A stretch of DNA of 64,000 nt from Harmothoe impar (taxonomy: Eukaryota; Annelida; Polychaeta; Phyllodocida; Polynoidae). Below are positions 43,560 to 54,414 of the stretch, piece by piece; the first letter of the stretch is position 1; each line of letters opens with the position of its first letter. Below the pieces are notes generated by a model, which worked only from the letters and a program-made list of their open reading frames with translations, was not told the origin of the DNA and did not search any database. The stretch is from the NCBI GenBank assembly GCA_947462335.1, contig OX381709.1, positions 36,474,186-36,538,185 on the forward strand, given 5' to 3'. The translations under genes were made by a program, and so were the position numbers.

Positions 43560-46456
43560 TTGCACCTCTTGGCCTGTCGGCCACTCACTCGACATTTATC
43601 ACTAGACAACCAACAAGCCGCAATGGCCAGACTCAGTTTTGACAATCTTCGATTAGAATCGGGACTGAAGCTGCTGGAGCACAAAATAAGCCAGCTGGCC
43701 AGGCTAGCGCATGGACTAGATTATATAGGTGTTTCAGAAAGTTGGTTTAATGACTCTATCCCCACTGTGCATGTCAACATGCCCAACATGGCCCTGTTTA
43801 GAACTGACCGCCCAAACAGCAGAAGGCACAGAGGGGGTGGTGTAGCCCTATATGTCAGATATGAATACGCTTGTTTCACCGTGCTCTGTCCAGAACTGTA
43901 TGTAGCCAACTGCGACCTTGAGGTGGTAGGGATATTGACCACCTACCCAGGTCAGAAACAGCGTATTATTCTGACTGTTTACAAGCCCCCGCGTGGAAAT
44001 GTAAGTCGTGCTTACAAAAAGCTTACCAACATGATGCGCTCTCCCATTGTCAGCAACAGAGAGGTATGGATCATGGGTGATCTTAACGTTAACACCAGAG
44101 CCCAGAGAACTGCTAAGTACCGGCACATGTCAACCTTCCTTTACGACACTGGGCTGACCTACCTGAGGACGGCCTCAACTTATCGTCACCCCATACATGG
44201 GTGCTCCACATTAGACCACGTCTATACAAATGCGGACCATGTGAAACGTGTTGGGCTGATGGACGATAAGATCAGCGACCACAGCCCCATCTATGTCATT
44301 AAGAAACAGCAAAAGATTAAACTCCACTCAACAGTAATCACTGGAAGATCCTACGAAAATTACGACAAGGCTACCTTGGAAGAGTATCTGCGGGCAGACG
44401 GCATCCAAGACCTGACTGAACAGGATGATCCTGAGATTGTGTACCACCGTGTCATCGCCTCAGTGTCCCGGTACTTAGACCAAGCGTGCCCGGTTACCAC
44501 ACGGACCGTAAAATGTGCCTCAAGTCCAGAATTCACGCCAGATGTGTTAGCCTACATCTGGAGACGTAAACGTGGCTACAAGAAGTCTAGGAGAGCCCGT
44601 GTACGTGGGGTCTACAATCCCTACACTGCTATCATCACCGACTTGACTAGAAGGATTGATCTGAAACTCGCCAACAATCGACGTAAAGCAGTGCGCAACA
44701 ACCTCGACAGATATCGTGACGACCCCCGCAGATTCTGGGGGGTGATTAATACCCTCTGGAAGGTTATGCCGCGAGCTGAAGAAATCAAGCTGAAAGACCA
44801 GCACGGAACTGAAATACCCAAAAACCAAACATCGAACTACATCAACAAGTATTATTGCAACATTGGCAATGAGCTTGCCGCAGCCTTTGATGTCAACAAC
44901 GATGGTAATGACCCAGTCCCAGTGGACAATCTCCCAAGGTTTGATCCCAGTGAACTACAGTGTGCTACTCAGGAACAGTTGAAAAACTTGTGTCAGCCAT
45001 CAAACCTTTGAAGAGCTCCAGCATTGAACATTTGAGATCTCAGGTTATACAGGATGCCCTCAAAGCGGTCCCTAGTATCGCCCCTGCTTTAATCAACAGT
45101 ACAATCCTGTGCTAGAGCATCCCAGCAATCTGGAAGACTGGCACCATAGTGCCGCTGCCAAAGAGCGGTTCACTTGCGGACGTCAGTAATTGGCGTCCTA
45201 TCTGCCTCCTGAACATTTGCAACAAGATCGCCGAAAAAGTGATACACCGGCAACTAATGGACCAGCTTCTTAGGGAGGAGATTATCTCACCGTTCCAGTC
45301 AGGCTTTATGCCCCAGCGATGCACTGGGGATTCGGTCTTCGCCCTGCTACATGAGATGTACTCCGCTCGTAACAATGGTCAGTGGTCGGCCGTGGTCTTC
45401 CTCGATATGAGGAAGGCTTTTGACACGGTCGACCACCTGATTCTACTGAACAAGCTTGAATCATTCAGCTTGGGTGGTGCATTTGTTGAGTGGCTCCGCT
45501 TCTACCTACACGGACGAAAACAGCAAACCAGGGCCAACGACAACATCTCTACGAGCCTACCTGTGGACAGAGGGGTGCCACAGGGGTCTGTGGTCGGCCC
45601 GCTTCTCTTCGTAGCCTACATCAATGATGTGAAGGATGTAATCTTGAATTCCAAGTACTTCCTCTACTCCTACGACCTAGCACTAATCGTATCAGGAAAG
45701 GACGTCGACCGGGTAAGGGCCCTACTCCAAGATGACCTCACTAGAGTCAGAGCCTGGTGCACAAAAATCAAGCTCACCGTCAACACCACCAAGACTCAGG
45801 TGTTGTGGTCGTACTCTCAAAGACTGCCGCCAAATCTCGACAACGTGACCCTCTACTTAAACAACCAGCCTTTGGATGTGGTGACCCAGTTCTCCTACTT
45901 AGGAGTCACCATCTACCGCTACCTCGGCTTTGGTCAACATCTCAAAAAGAGAATCAACCTGGTGCGCACGCGTCTACAGCAGCTAAAGCGCATAAAAAGG
46001 GCCTCAGACACCAAGACGACTGTTCAAGTCTACACCACTATGATCCACAGAATAATGGACTACTGTGGTTTTGTGGTCGATGGAGGCCCTGTGTGGGCGG
46101 TCAGGAAAATGCAGACTCTCCAGAACGACGCCCTCCTCCTCAGCGAGGGCACCAGAGACCCTAGAGGTGTCAACATTGATGCGCTTCATACAAGGAACCA
46201 TGTCCCAAAGCTGCTTCCGATGAGGAACCGGTGCCTACTTGCGTACCTACACAAGTTGACCAGATCCCATGACAACATTATCGTCCCCACTAGAGAGCTG
46301 CGTTGCAACAGCCAAGTGCGACTGAAAATCCCCAGATCAAAGAAAGGTATCTTCGACAAGAGCCCACTGTACCGTGGTGCCCCTCTGTGGGACGAGTTAC
46401 CAGGGGAAACTCAACGCTTGCCATACAAAGACTTCTTCAAAAAACTCAAATCTTGA
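43560..46456 (+). pseudogene. LINE (non-LTR retrotransposon) APE endonuclease plus reverse transcriptase, inactivated
   Basis: The first open segment (43560-45011) is an APE-type endonuclease: E60 in VSESW, RGGGVALYV, the GDLN box (173-176), LDH (218-220) and the terminal SDHSP (239-241). Its real start may be Met22 (43623). A frameshift near 44980-45010 moves the RT into another frame, where an in-frame TAG (45113-45115) comes before the segment at 45149-46456. There the RT has motif A with D86 (FLDMRKAFD), motif B GVPQGSVVGPLLF (142-154) and motif C reading YSYD (173-176) in place of YADD, so the first catalytic Asp is lost. The C-terminal tail (PLYRGAPLWDELPGETQ) is complete. It resembles CR1/Jockey-type LINEs; the clade is not resolved. 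A poly(A) signal lies at 46613-46618 and the 3' end near 46634. Confidence 0.9.
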
Positions 46457-46634
46457 CATTTAGTGGTGTGCTAAGGCACCCTGAACGGACTAATGTGATA
46501 AATAACTGTTGATCTGTAAATAACTGTGTCTGTTCGTATCTCCACCCAGACATATTACTCTCATCTTTGGCTATTAAATGAAAAAGTTCCCATGTAACAT
46601 TTTTAGTACGCCAATAAAAATATCAACAACAACA
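46457..46634 (+). other. LINE 3' untranslated region and tail
   Basis: Sequence after the RT stop carries AATAAA at 46613-46618 and ends in a short ATCAACAACAACA simple repeat, typical of LINE 3' termini. Confidence 0.5.
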
Positions 46635-47244
46635 GCCCTTAGTTCTCTGGTGCCAAATTAGATTCATATTACTCTTAAAAGTCAACGTGCATACCATAGT
46701 ATTTGTCCACTTATTGTCACAAATCGTGAAAACGTAGAGGAGTAACTAATACGCCACATCGGCCACCATACGTTCCCACTACATCGTCATGTGCCTTACG
46801 TCAGTGACCAACATAACCTTTACGCCTTGCTCCTCTGCCTACTCTCTGTGGGACTCTAGGAGTAGACCCTTAGATGTGGACGATTAATCAGGAGGATAGA
46901 CAGAAGAAGAGGCGGGAGGGGTTAGACATGGGGTATTGATCCCAGATGTGTGCATGTCACAGATGATAAAGCTCCACATGAGGCACTAGCGTGCCCTGCT
47001 TCTCCCTAACAGCTGAGGGAGAGATCAATAGGTAGTGGCACCCTGAGGGCATTCTGTTCTACTTCGGTTGCATTCAAATCAAAGCTTCATTTCTGCTAAA
47101 CAAAACTTAGTGTAAATACGGTAGGCACCATGTTTTTTGAATTGTCCTTTATTGATGGTTTAACCATCCTCCGGTGCAGACTCGTAGGGAGCAATGTAAG
47201 GGTCGATTGGTGGGACCCTATACGATGTGTATTAATATTAAAAA
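46635..47244. other. Non-coding stretch, nothing recognised
   Basis: No gene or transposon ends were identified. Confidence 0.45.
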
Positions 47245-47395
47245 GGTTCAACTAGCTAACGTGCAGTGTCCTGGGCAGTTTGACAGGTAGTACCGCAGAG
47301 ACTGTCTCTAAAAGGGGTCATCTCTACACAGCATCTTCTCCAGCACAAAAACCCTGATGGTGGCTGGTAGCATCCTCTATACACTATAGTACAGG
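47245..47395 (+). repeat. Dispersed repeat (CTAAAAGGGGTCA family), copy 2
   Basis: Partner of 38240-38415, with GCAGTGTCCTGGGCAG, TGACAGGTA, CTCTAAAAGGGGTCATCT and CATCCTCTATAC in order. Confidence 0.5.
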
Positions 47396-47549
47396 TTATG
47401 TGTACAACGTTTTACTTGGGAAGAAAAGCATTGGAAACATTTAGTCTTTTGCTGAAACTTTAAGCTGCAGTTTAAAATTAAGACTTCCTTTTGGAAATAG
47501 ATACAATTCAAGCTCATCACATTGAGGGAATCTGTTAGCAAAGCTTTCT

Positions 47550-48240
47550 AAGTATGGCTTCTCGTTGGATGTAATAAAATGGTATAACAGCTACTTTGAA
47601 AGTAGAGTGCAAAGAAACGACATGTTCATCATGGGAACCTGTTGGTTTAAGTGTGCCACAGGGTTCAATTTTGGGACTCTTACTTTCTATACATATGTCG
47701 ACTACCTTTCAAAACTTAATTTTTCTTGGCAATTGTGCAATATGCAGATGATAGTGAAATGTTTTACACAGATAAAGGTGTAAAATTGATATTGTTACGG
47801 ATAATTTGCAATCTGCAAATTAGTTAACCATGAATGCGAAGAAAACTAAAGTATTGTTATTGAAAGGAAAACAATTAGTCCCAAAAATATTTGGTAAAGA
47901 TACATAAACTGTATGACTATTCCTGTTGCTTTGGATGTAATGAAAACTATGCTTCTTCCGTGCTTTGATGAGTACTTCGAATTCTCTGCTACATTTGAGC
48001 AAGAGAGGTTCCAGATATTACAAAATATAGCCATTAGATTGTGACCGTTAATTAAGGATCCAACAACAGCACATTCGTGTGAAGGACTTATATAAGAGAT
48101 CTAACATGCCAATCGATCCTACTCGCAAGGGTTTTTGCGTTACAGGCGTATTGCCATTGACTCTGTAAGATTGGTTGAAAATAGGGGTAATCGTGCTAGA
48201 GGAGAACCAATTATTGAAGACCACATCCGGAGGTTTTAAT
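47550..48240 (+). pseudogene. Old LINE reverse-transcriptase relic
   Basis: RT motifs are scattered over different frames. The segment near 47565-47610 reads VIKWYNSYFESRVQ, matching the usual stretch before motif B. At 47641 VPQGSILGLLL is motif B, and QYADDSEM at 47738-47761 is motif C in another frame. Further C-terminal pieces (VMKTMLLPCFDEYF and DLYKRSNMP-like) follow to about 48240. The YADD box is canonical, but many indels and stops show long decay. The VPQGSILG/QYADD pattern differs from the other LINEs in the window, so it is a separate lineage. No endonuclease remains. Confidence 0.7.
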
Positions 48241-50682
48241 ATAACTACTTTGCTACTCTAAATTGATACCTCGATATATTAATTGACTGTTTATGGTAAG
48301 ATCATACTCTTGAGGCTTGCATTTATTTATTTATTATCTGTTTAAATTGGGACGAGTTGTGCTCACTGTCAGGCCGAAAAGGGCAGTGCTTGTGCTGCCC
48401 CTAGAGAGAAAGAGGGTAAATACAACACAAATACCCAATGTGACGTCACATTGGGTGACAACCTGCACTCAGAATCAAATGGGAATGCCACCTGCATTCT
48501 CAATCCCCAAAAATACCCCCTTATTCACACACTTTGAGGTTAAAAAGACACCCATTTTCTCAGAGTTTTGTGATAAAATAAATGCCTTGTTTTGAAATCC
48601 AAGGAATTTGGAAGAGCATGAAAAAATTACTTTATTTGCGTTTTTTAGAACACATACATTATTCTTTGTGGGTGATGAGTGCAATTAAGGACCGGGGCCA
48701 ACCCACCTCACCCTGTCTAAATTGTCCACCACAGCCGCTGGGGTATAACACCCTATGCAGGCAGTGGCCACAGAGCCAGCGCAGATGGCAATCTCCAGTG
48801 CAGAGGTAATCAAAGCAAACCAGACTGTTTGAATACTATTGGGGACGTACAGGCTATTGTAATCAATGTTATATGATCAGTTGTTGATTTCAAGTAAGGG
48901 GGAGGGAGTACTTATGTGCCGGGGGGGGGGGGGACTCCCTATATATGTTCACGACTTTCCTATAGAGTGAGAGGGTATAGGTAACTTTCAGTAGGGGGCT
49001 ATTCAAGTGTGGTATCATTACTTTTTAGGCATTTTTCAAGATCCAAGAGAGCATTTATGGCAACAATGTATTTCATCTCTTTTCACCTCACCAAGTAGGT
49101 ATCCTGTCCTTATATACGCACATGATATCCATCAAGGCAAGAGTGCCCCCCCCCCCCAGCTATTATGTAGACATATCCTCGTAGTGGGAGAGGGGTTAGT
49201 GTTTAGGGTAGTAGTATGGAAGGGTGGTCGAGAACAGGTTGTATAATTTGCAATACACAAGGGCCCTCCCTCCCTTAGCAACGGCAGTCACAGATGGGCA
49301 CACACCACTACCGACAATGGTGCCACCTTCTGAGAAACATGGAAAGCACACAATGGCAGATTCAAAATTTGAGGGGATATTCTAATTTTGATTAAAAGAC
49401 CACTTTATACACATATTTATGCCACCAAAATTAATGAACCATTTAAAACAGCATGTTTGCAGTCACATATACTGGTTTTATATTTTTGATCAAAACCTCC
49501 GGATGTGGTCTTCAAGATGTACACTTCATTCAGTGTAAGGGGTGGGGAGTCACCTGCTAATGCAGCTTATCGTACATGGAATAACATAAATGCAGTAATA
49601 AGGCTATTTATAAGCGAATCGTTTAAGAGAGAATATAGAAAAGGTTTAGAGTAATACGTTGTGAATGAGTTGTCATACAATACACAGTTTAGACGTACAC
49701 ATTAATAATCTGAAACAAAGTCACTTATTTATTGTTTAAACATAGAGTGTCTGTTATAAGGTCATATACCAATTATTTGCCTATCACATCATCTACTTCA
49801 TCTTCCCCTTGTATTATCAACCAGGGATACGCAATTTATTCCTATGTGTATAAGTTATGCCACTGGTGTCATTGATCCGTTCGTTGAAAAACAATGTATA
49901 TCTTATTTGTATGTTCATATTGAATAAATTATCTGTATTATTTGTATGTTCATATTGAATAAATTATCCTACTCTCATCAACGCTGAAGCTATTAGAAGC
50001 ACTTCAGCATTATATTATATTTTGACCCTATCGATCAATGCCTTTATCTATCAGATGACTAGCAACAGGGAGACAGAATTTACATTCTGTATGCACATAA
50101 TTATGTGGGGATTTGACTGGTAATGGTGAACTACCCTACGGATCATAAGCGCTACATGTTTGCTTATCAGCTACATTTATCATGGGAAACAACTAGCTAT
50201 CAGATAGTACCCAGACAGCAACAGAGTCCTGCATGGAGGACAGCTTGGCAGCAGCTGTCTACATAAGTAGCTGTATTTGGCTGTGTGATGTCACGGTACA
50301 GGCAGTGCTGTGGGTGAACGTGATGTGCCTCGAGCCTAGAGCCTCTATGGTCGTAATTATCCCTACATAACTGTTACATATAGCAGACATACAAATGAGA
50401 GTATAAATAATAGAAGGCCTTATATGTGTGCCATGTTACCCCCACGTGCCTCATTACTACTATGGGGATTAAGTCATAAGGGAGGTACTGATTGGGACAA
50501 CGTGGTAAGGAGGGAGCAGACTTTGCTACTGTTACATTCTTTTTTTCCTTTTACATCACTGTGTTCGCACTTCATATCAATTTAATGTACGTATTCTCTT
50601 TGGGGGATATTCTTCACATGCATCATAAAGGGAATACAATATGAGATGATTAAGGCAGACACTACAGTGTTCTGTTTTCTTA
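48241..50682. other. Non-coding stretch with a palindrome and one dispersed repeat
   Basis: No gene was recognised. G- and C-runs lie near 48919-48933 and 49147-49158. The short direct repeat ATTTGTATGTTCATATTGAA occurs twice around 49904-49965. 50384-50490 resembles 54965-55090 (GAATAATAGAAAGCCTCATA-type). Confidence 0.5.
48433..48456. promoter_or_regulatory. 24-bp perfect palindrome centred on a CRE
   Basis: ACCCAATGTGAC followed by its exact complement; the centre is TGACGTCA, the consensus cAMP-response element. The CCAAT-like outer arms are part of the palindrome. No promoter or gene is recognised beside it, so regulatory use is unproven. Confidence 0.5.
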
Positions 50683-50910
50683 CACTCTAAGAACAGTGTG
50701 TTGTGGGAACATGCTTTAAGAGTAACACACATAAATTTGCAACACACTTTGATATTTTACACACTTATGAATTGTAACACACTTTTTGTCAACTCACTTA
50801 CCTGCTTACACACTTGAGGTCATAGAGGTGTGTATCATATACAACAGGGGGCAGCAGCAGTAAAGCTCTATCATGTACCTATGCTACATTCTTACAGCCA
50901 TATAGTAGCT

Positions 50911-50990
50911 GTCGCAGTGGCTCAGTGGACTAGTCTTTGGACTGAGAACTTGAAGATCCCCGGCCCGATTCCCAATGGGGCTGACCGTCA
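50911..50990 (+). other. tRNA-like sequence (SINE head or tRNA pseudogene)
   Basis: GTGGCTCAGTGGACTAG is a good A box. TTTGGACTGAGAA resembles an anticodon arm. The B-box position reads GGCCCGATTCCC, short of the GGTTCGAATCC consensus. Acceptor pairing is poor, so this is not a working tRNA gene. Confidence 0.5.
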
Positions 50991-51603
50991 AATGGAAATG
51001 TTTATTTTCTAAGAAGGACCATAATATTTTAGCCCCCCCCCCCTCAAGAAGTGTCAAATTTCTCTTCCCCTCAGGAGGGGTTGAACTGTTTTACAACCCC
51101 CTCCCCAACCAATCCCCTCTACTACAATGAAAGATATGACACCTATTTACTTTGCAATGAGATACATACAAGAACTGTATTATTTGAATCTCATTGAATG
51201 AGCAAACTCACTCGATACATATTAGAAATAGATGGGAAGTTTATTCTCTTCAACTATACACACATGCTCTTTGCATGAACCAAATAACCATCCCATATAA
51301 GACCTCATTAGAGGTTCTGCAAGGCTGTAAAAGCATGGCTTATCAATAGCTGATTAACTATTGTCTTTATAATAGATATAAAGCCCTGCAAATTATTAGT
51401 CAGTGCATTGGCATCCCTCAATAAGGGCGGTCTTTGTATTGTCTAAGAACCACTTCCTGTCATAACATATCAATACCCAAGGGTAAGTTATATAGCTTAC
51501 TGGTAACTGGTAAGAAGTTGTGTGATCTTTGAGAATACTTTGTGTCTCCTCACTGTTGTGTGTTCTGGTACCTATTTGAGTGGGGAGTACACCATGATTG
51601 TAC

Positions 51604-51830
51604 AAGGAGATTTGGTGGCCTACTGAGCAAGTGGCTGGACAAGTGTGTGAGAGGTCCTGGGTTCGATCCCCAGAGAAGACCTGGCACCAAATCTTCCCAA
51701 GTGAAACAAGTTGTCCTGACAGGAGTCGCGTCTGTAAGTGTCGGTAGACAGACTGCGGTGAACCTTCGGTGTCCTGGTCTCCCATGAGACTTGCACCGAT
51801 CCGCTTCAACCCGTAGAAGCATAATACACT
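51604..51830 (+). mobile_element. SINE-like unit with tRNA-derived head
   Basis: The B box GGGTTCGATCCCC (51659-51671) has a perfect 5-bp T-stem (CTGGG/CCCAG). A weaker A box (ACTGAGCAAGTGG) lies about 37 bp upstream, near normal tRNA spacing. The body after the head (GAAGACCTGGCACC to AAGCATAATAC) has no tRNA structure. This arrangement is that of a tRNA-derived SINE; tail and target duplication were not identified. Confidence 0.55.
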
Positions 51831-52309
51831 TGCGACTGGTAAAGATATAGCAGATATCAGTGTTGACGAAGGTGGTCCTAGCCGGGAGGGGAAAAGGCTA
51901 CAATGGACCACTGGAGACTCTGAGAAAAGGTTGTGAGAGCAGCCATCCCACGCTATCTGACAGTGGTACGGTCATGGTACATTGCGCCACAGTCACCAGT
52001 TGGTTATCAGGTGTGTCAGTTTCGCCAGGGTCATGAGCTAGGATGTGTTCAAAGTGGTTGACTATGATTTGTTCACTGTCAATACAAAGTCAGTTTTGAT
52101 ATAATACTTCTATTCCCACTTTTCTATATATTATGAGCGGTTCAATAAACCCTTTTCCTAGATATAAGAAGCATTTAAAAGTGATACGCACAGTATATGC
52201 ACAGTATGAACATGAATAGACCTGACAAGAAATTAAATAAATCTATACTAATTTAACTCTTAACCCATATAGAAAGTAATCATACTTGATATTGAAAAAA
52301 CAATAATTG

Positions 52310-52380
52310 TCAAGGGATTCGAACCTGCATGGATAGGACTCATGTGCCAGCCCCTAGACCACTCAGCCACGGCACCTGAC
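52310..52380 (-). other. tRNA-like sequence, minus strand
   Basis: Read on the minus strand: A box CGTGGCTGAGTGGTCTAG, B box GGTTCGAATCC (exact consensus), and GTCAGG pairing with CTTGAC as a partial acceptor stem. The T-stem is mostly unpaired, so it is a tRNA pseudogene or SINE head. It faces the tRNA-like unit at 50911 from the other end of the same TIR element. Confidence 0.55.
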
Positions 52381-52754
52381 ACACTCTGTAAGGTGTAGAA
52401 CAGCTATTTTAACCCCCACCTCCTCAATACCATGGCTTTGTACACCAACACACTTTTTAGATTCAACACACTTTTGCAAAAAGTGTGTAGTGTGTTACCA
52501 CAAAAAAGTGTGTTAAAAGTGGCTTCAGAAAAGTGTGTTGAAAAGTGTGTAAACGTAACACACAGTTTTTAGAGTGTAAGTACATTGTAATTATAAGTTG
52601 TACCAATAATTGCTACTAAGGAGTGGGAGATGGGACTAGTACTCAGAATAGAAGCTGTGATATGTTAGTACTAACATTCGAGAGCTGTACCTGTTTGTTA
52701 TTAATCCGAATACAGGAATTATAATCAATTACAAGAGGCAGACATGCTGCCTCG

Positions 52755-52918
52755 TATCTTCGTCAATGACACATGTACTTCACGAGACTGTCCCAGCCTG
52801 GTAAGGCTACGGGAGCATGAGGTTGTGAAGTGCCATGTAGATGACAGCTTCCATCCCGCCTCTCTCTAATTCACAGGAAGCTGACGGAGCCACAACCTTG
52901 TGATTAAGGGCTGACTTA
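52755..52918 (-). repeat. Dispersed repeat (GTCAATTAGAGAG family), copy 3, inverted
   Basis: On the minus strand it reads CACAAGGTTGTGGC, TCAGCTTCCTGTGAATTAGA, CAGGCTGGGACAG, AGTACATGTGTCATTG, in the order seen at 28760-28920. Confidence 0.55.
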
Positions 52919-53393
52919 GCATGCACACTGCACACCATGTAGTGCCAAGGGGTGCACTATAGAAGGGTGCCTCTACCCAGCTCCTCCACCAAGCCTCTAC
53001 CATGGTAGGTACATTATCATGAAATAGCTTTGTTGCATATACTCAGGGGTGCAGCCCATAGAATATTAGGACATGCACGAGGGGACATGACTTGTCAGGT
53101 GCGGGAGATGTGACCTGGGGGAGTACCCTGGTGCGCACCGGGTGGTCACGGATCACCTTTCGGACCTAGAGTCAATGTACATTCTTTGCAGACTATTTTT
53201 CTATATTTTCTCTGTATCCTTCTCTGTATCTCTATAATGAGGTATCATTCAAAAAGAATTTCATGATTCCTCCTCTCATTATCAAGAGGCATGTGAGAGC
53301 ACTTTATAGCCCTTATCATAGGTCCAATGTATAACAATTCCAGTCACTCCTCACACGTGTGCCTATGGTTTCAGAGACAAATGAGCTGTCCAT

Positions 53394-53397
<4 letters not shown>

Positions 53398-53466
<69 letters not shown>
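53398..53466. repeat. (TA)n microsatellite
   Basis: About 34 TA units that run directly into the left TIR of the next element. The right end of that element is followed by TATATA too, so the element probably inserted into TA-rich DNA. Confidence 0.97.
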
Positions 53467-53468
<2 letters not shown>

Positions 53469-54414
53469 GACTCACTCTCACCAAATCAGTGCAACTGAAA
53501 AAGTGGCCGTACATGATCGGTGGCCGTACATGATCGGTGGCCGTACATGATTGGCAGATGACAAAATCCACCTATTACCCCCTGCACTACGATATCTAAC
53601 TCTCCTGACCATACCTACAGGTTGTAATGTTTCTTTGGGGAGTTTATTAGAAAAAAAAACCTCCCAAAATATTTGTAGGGGCCAAGGGGGGGGCTTAATG
53701 TGCAACCGATCATGACGTACATGATCGGTTTGGAATGTCATGTAACATTTCCTCATTACCCACTGCTTCACATGTCTATGATTATACTAATTTAGACCTA
53801 CATCATATGTACACCTTGCTATGCTTGATTTATGTTTTAAATATGGTCAGAAAGGGTAATTAAGGCAGTCAATAAATAATGGCCAATCATGTACGTCACA
53901 TGACGTACATGATCGGTATTCTAAATGTCATGTAAAATACTCTTACTAGTCGCATCTACACATGTCTAACATCTTACATGTCAAGACACACATCATATGT
54001 ACACCTAGGTAAGGTTTATTTATGTTTTTCCTTGTTCAGAAAGGGTAGGGCAGTCAATGATCACCGATCATGTACGTCACCGATCATGTACGTCACATGA
54101 CGTACATGATCGGTATTGAAATGTCAAGTAAAATTCTCTTACTAGTCGAATATACACATGTCTAACATTTTACATGTCAAGCCACACATCATATGTACAC
54201 CTTGGTAAGGTTTACTTATGTTATATGATGATAAGAAAGACTGGGGCAGTCAATAATCACCGATCATGTACGTCACCGATCATGTACGTCACCGATCATG
54301 TACATCACCGATCATGTACGTCACCGATCATGTACGGCCACCGATCATGTACGGCCACCGATCATGCACGTACGGCCATTTCTCACTTGCATTGGTTTGG
54401 TGAGAGTGAGCCAT
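53467..54414. mobile_element. MITE packed with GTACATGATCGG repeats
   Basis: Left terminus ATGACTCACTCTCACCAAA and right terminus (complement ATGGCTCACTCTCACCAAA) begin an imperfect TIR of about 85 bp. About 18 copies of CGTACATGATCGG or its complement occur: three at the left end, paired inverted copies near 53709, 53890 and 54070-54110, and seven in a row at 54260-54376. Between them a unit of about 180 bp (start CATGT(A/C)AAAT...CTTACTAGTCG, then CATCATATGTACACC, then GGGCAGTCAAT) repeats three times with divergence. No coding capacity. Confidence 0.75.

Larger units (their letters stand above)
50683..52576. mobile_element. 1.9-kb TIR element carrying tRNA-like modules
   Basis: Left end CACTCTAAGAACAGTGTGTT, right end whose complement reads CACTCTAAAAACTGTGTGTT, with TA directly outside each (50681-50682 and 52577-52578). 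About 140 bp inside each end is full of AACACACTTTT motifs, as in the 197-bp relative at 40724-40920. Inside lie tRNA-like sequences at 50911-50990 (plus) and 52310-52380 (minus), and a SINE-like unit at 51604-51830. No transposase frame was found. It is either a composite of insertions or a non-autonomous element that captured Pol III modules. Confidence 0.65.

Noticed and set aside
45757..46164. 135-codon ORF inside the LINE RT
   Set aside because: It is an alternative frame of the RT coding sequence.
51604..51680. Functional tRNA gene
   Set aside because: The B box and T-stem are good, but the acceptor and D arms do not form and the unit continues as a SINE-like body.
51396..51911. 171-codon minus-strand ORF
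   Set aside because: It is a reverse reading of the SINE-like unit and its flanks inside the TIR element.
52310..52380. Functional tRNA gene on the minus strand
   Set aside because: The A and B boxes are good, but the T-stem does not pair and the anticodon arm is unclear.
53359..53571. Ile-Tyr repeat open frames on both strands
   Set aside because: Also products of a (TA)n tract.
54260..54376. Seven direct repeats resembling a CRISPR or satellite array
   Set aside because: They are the right subterminal array of a MITE whose left end has matching copies in reverse.
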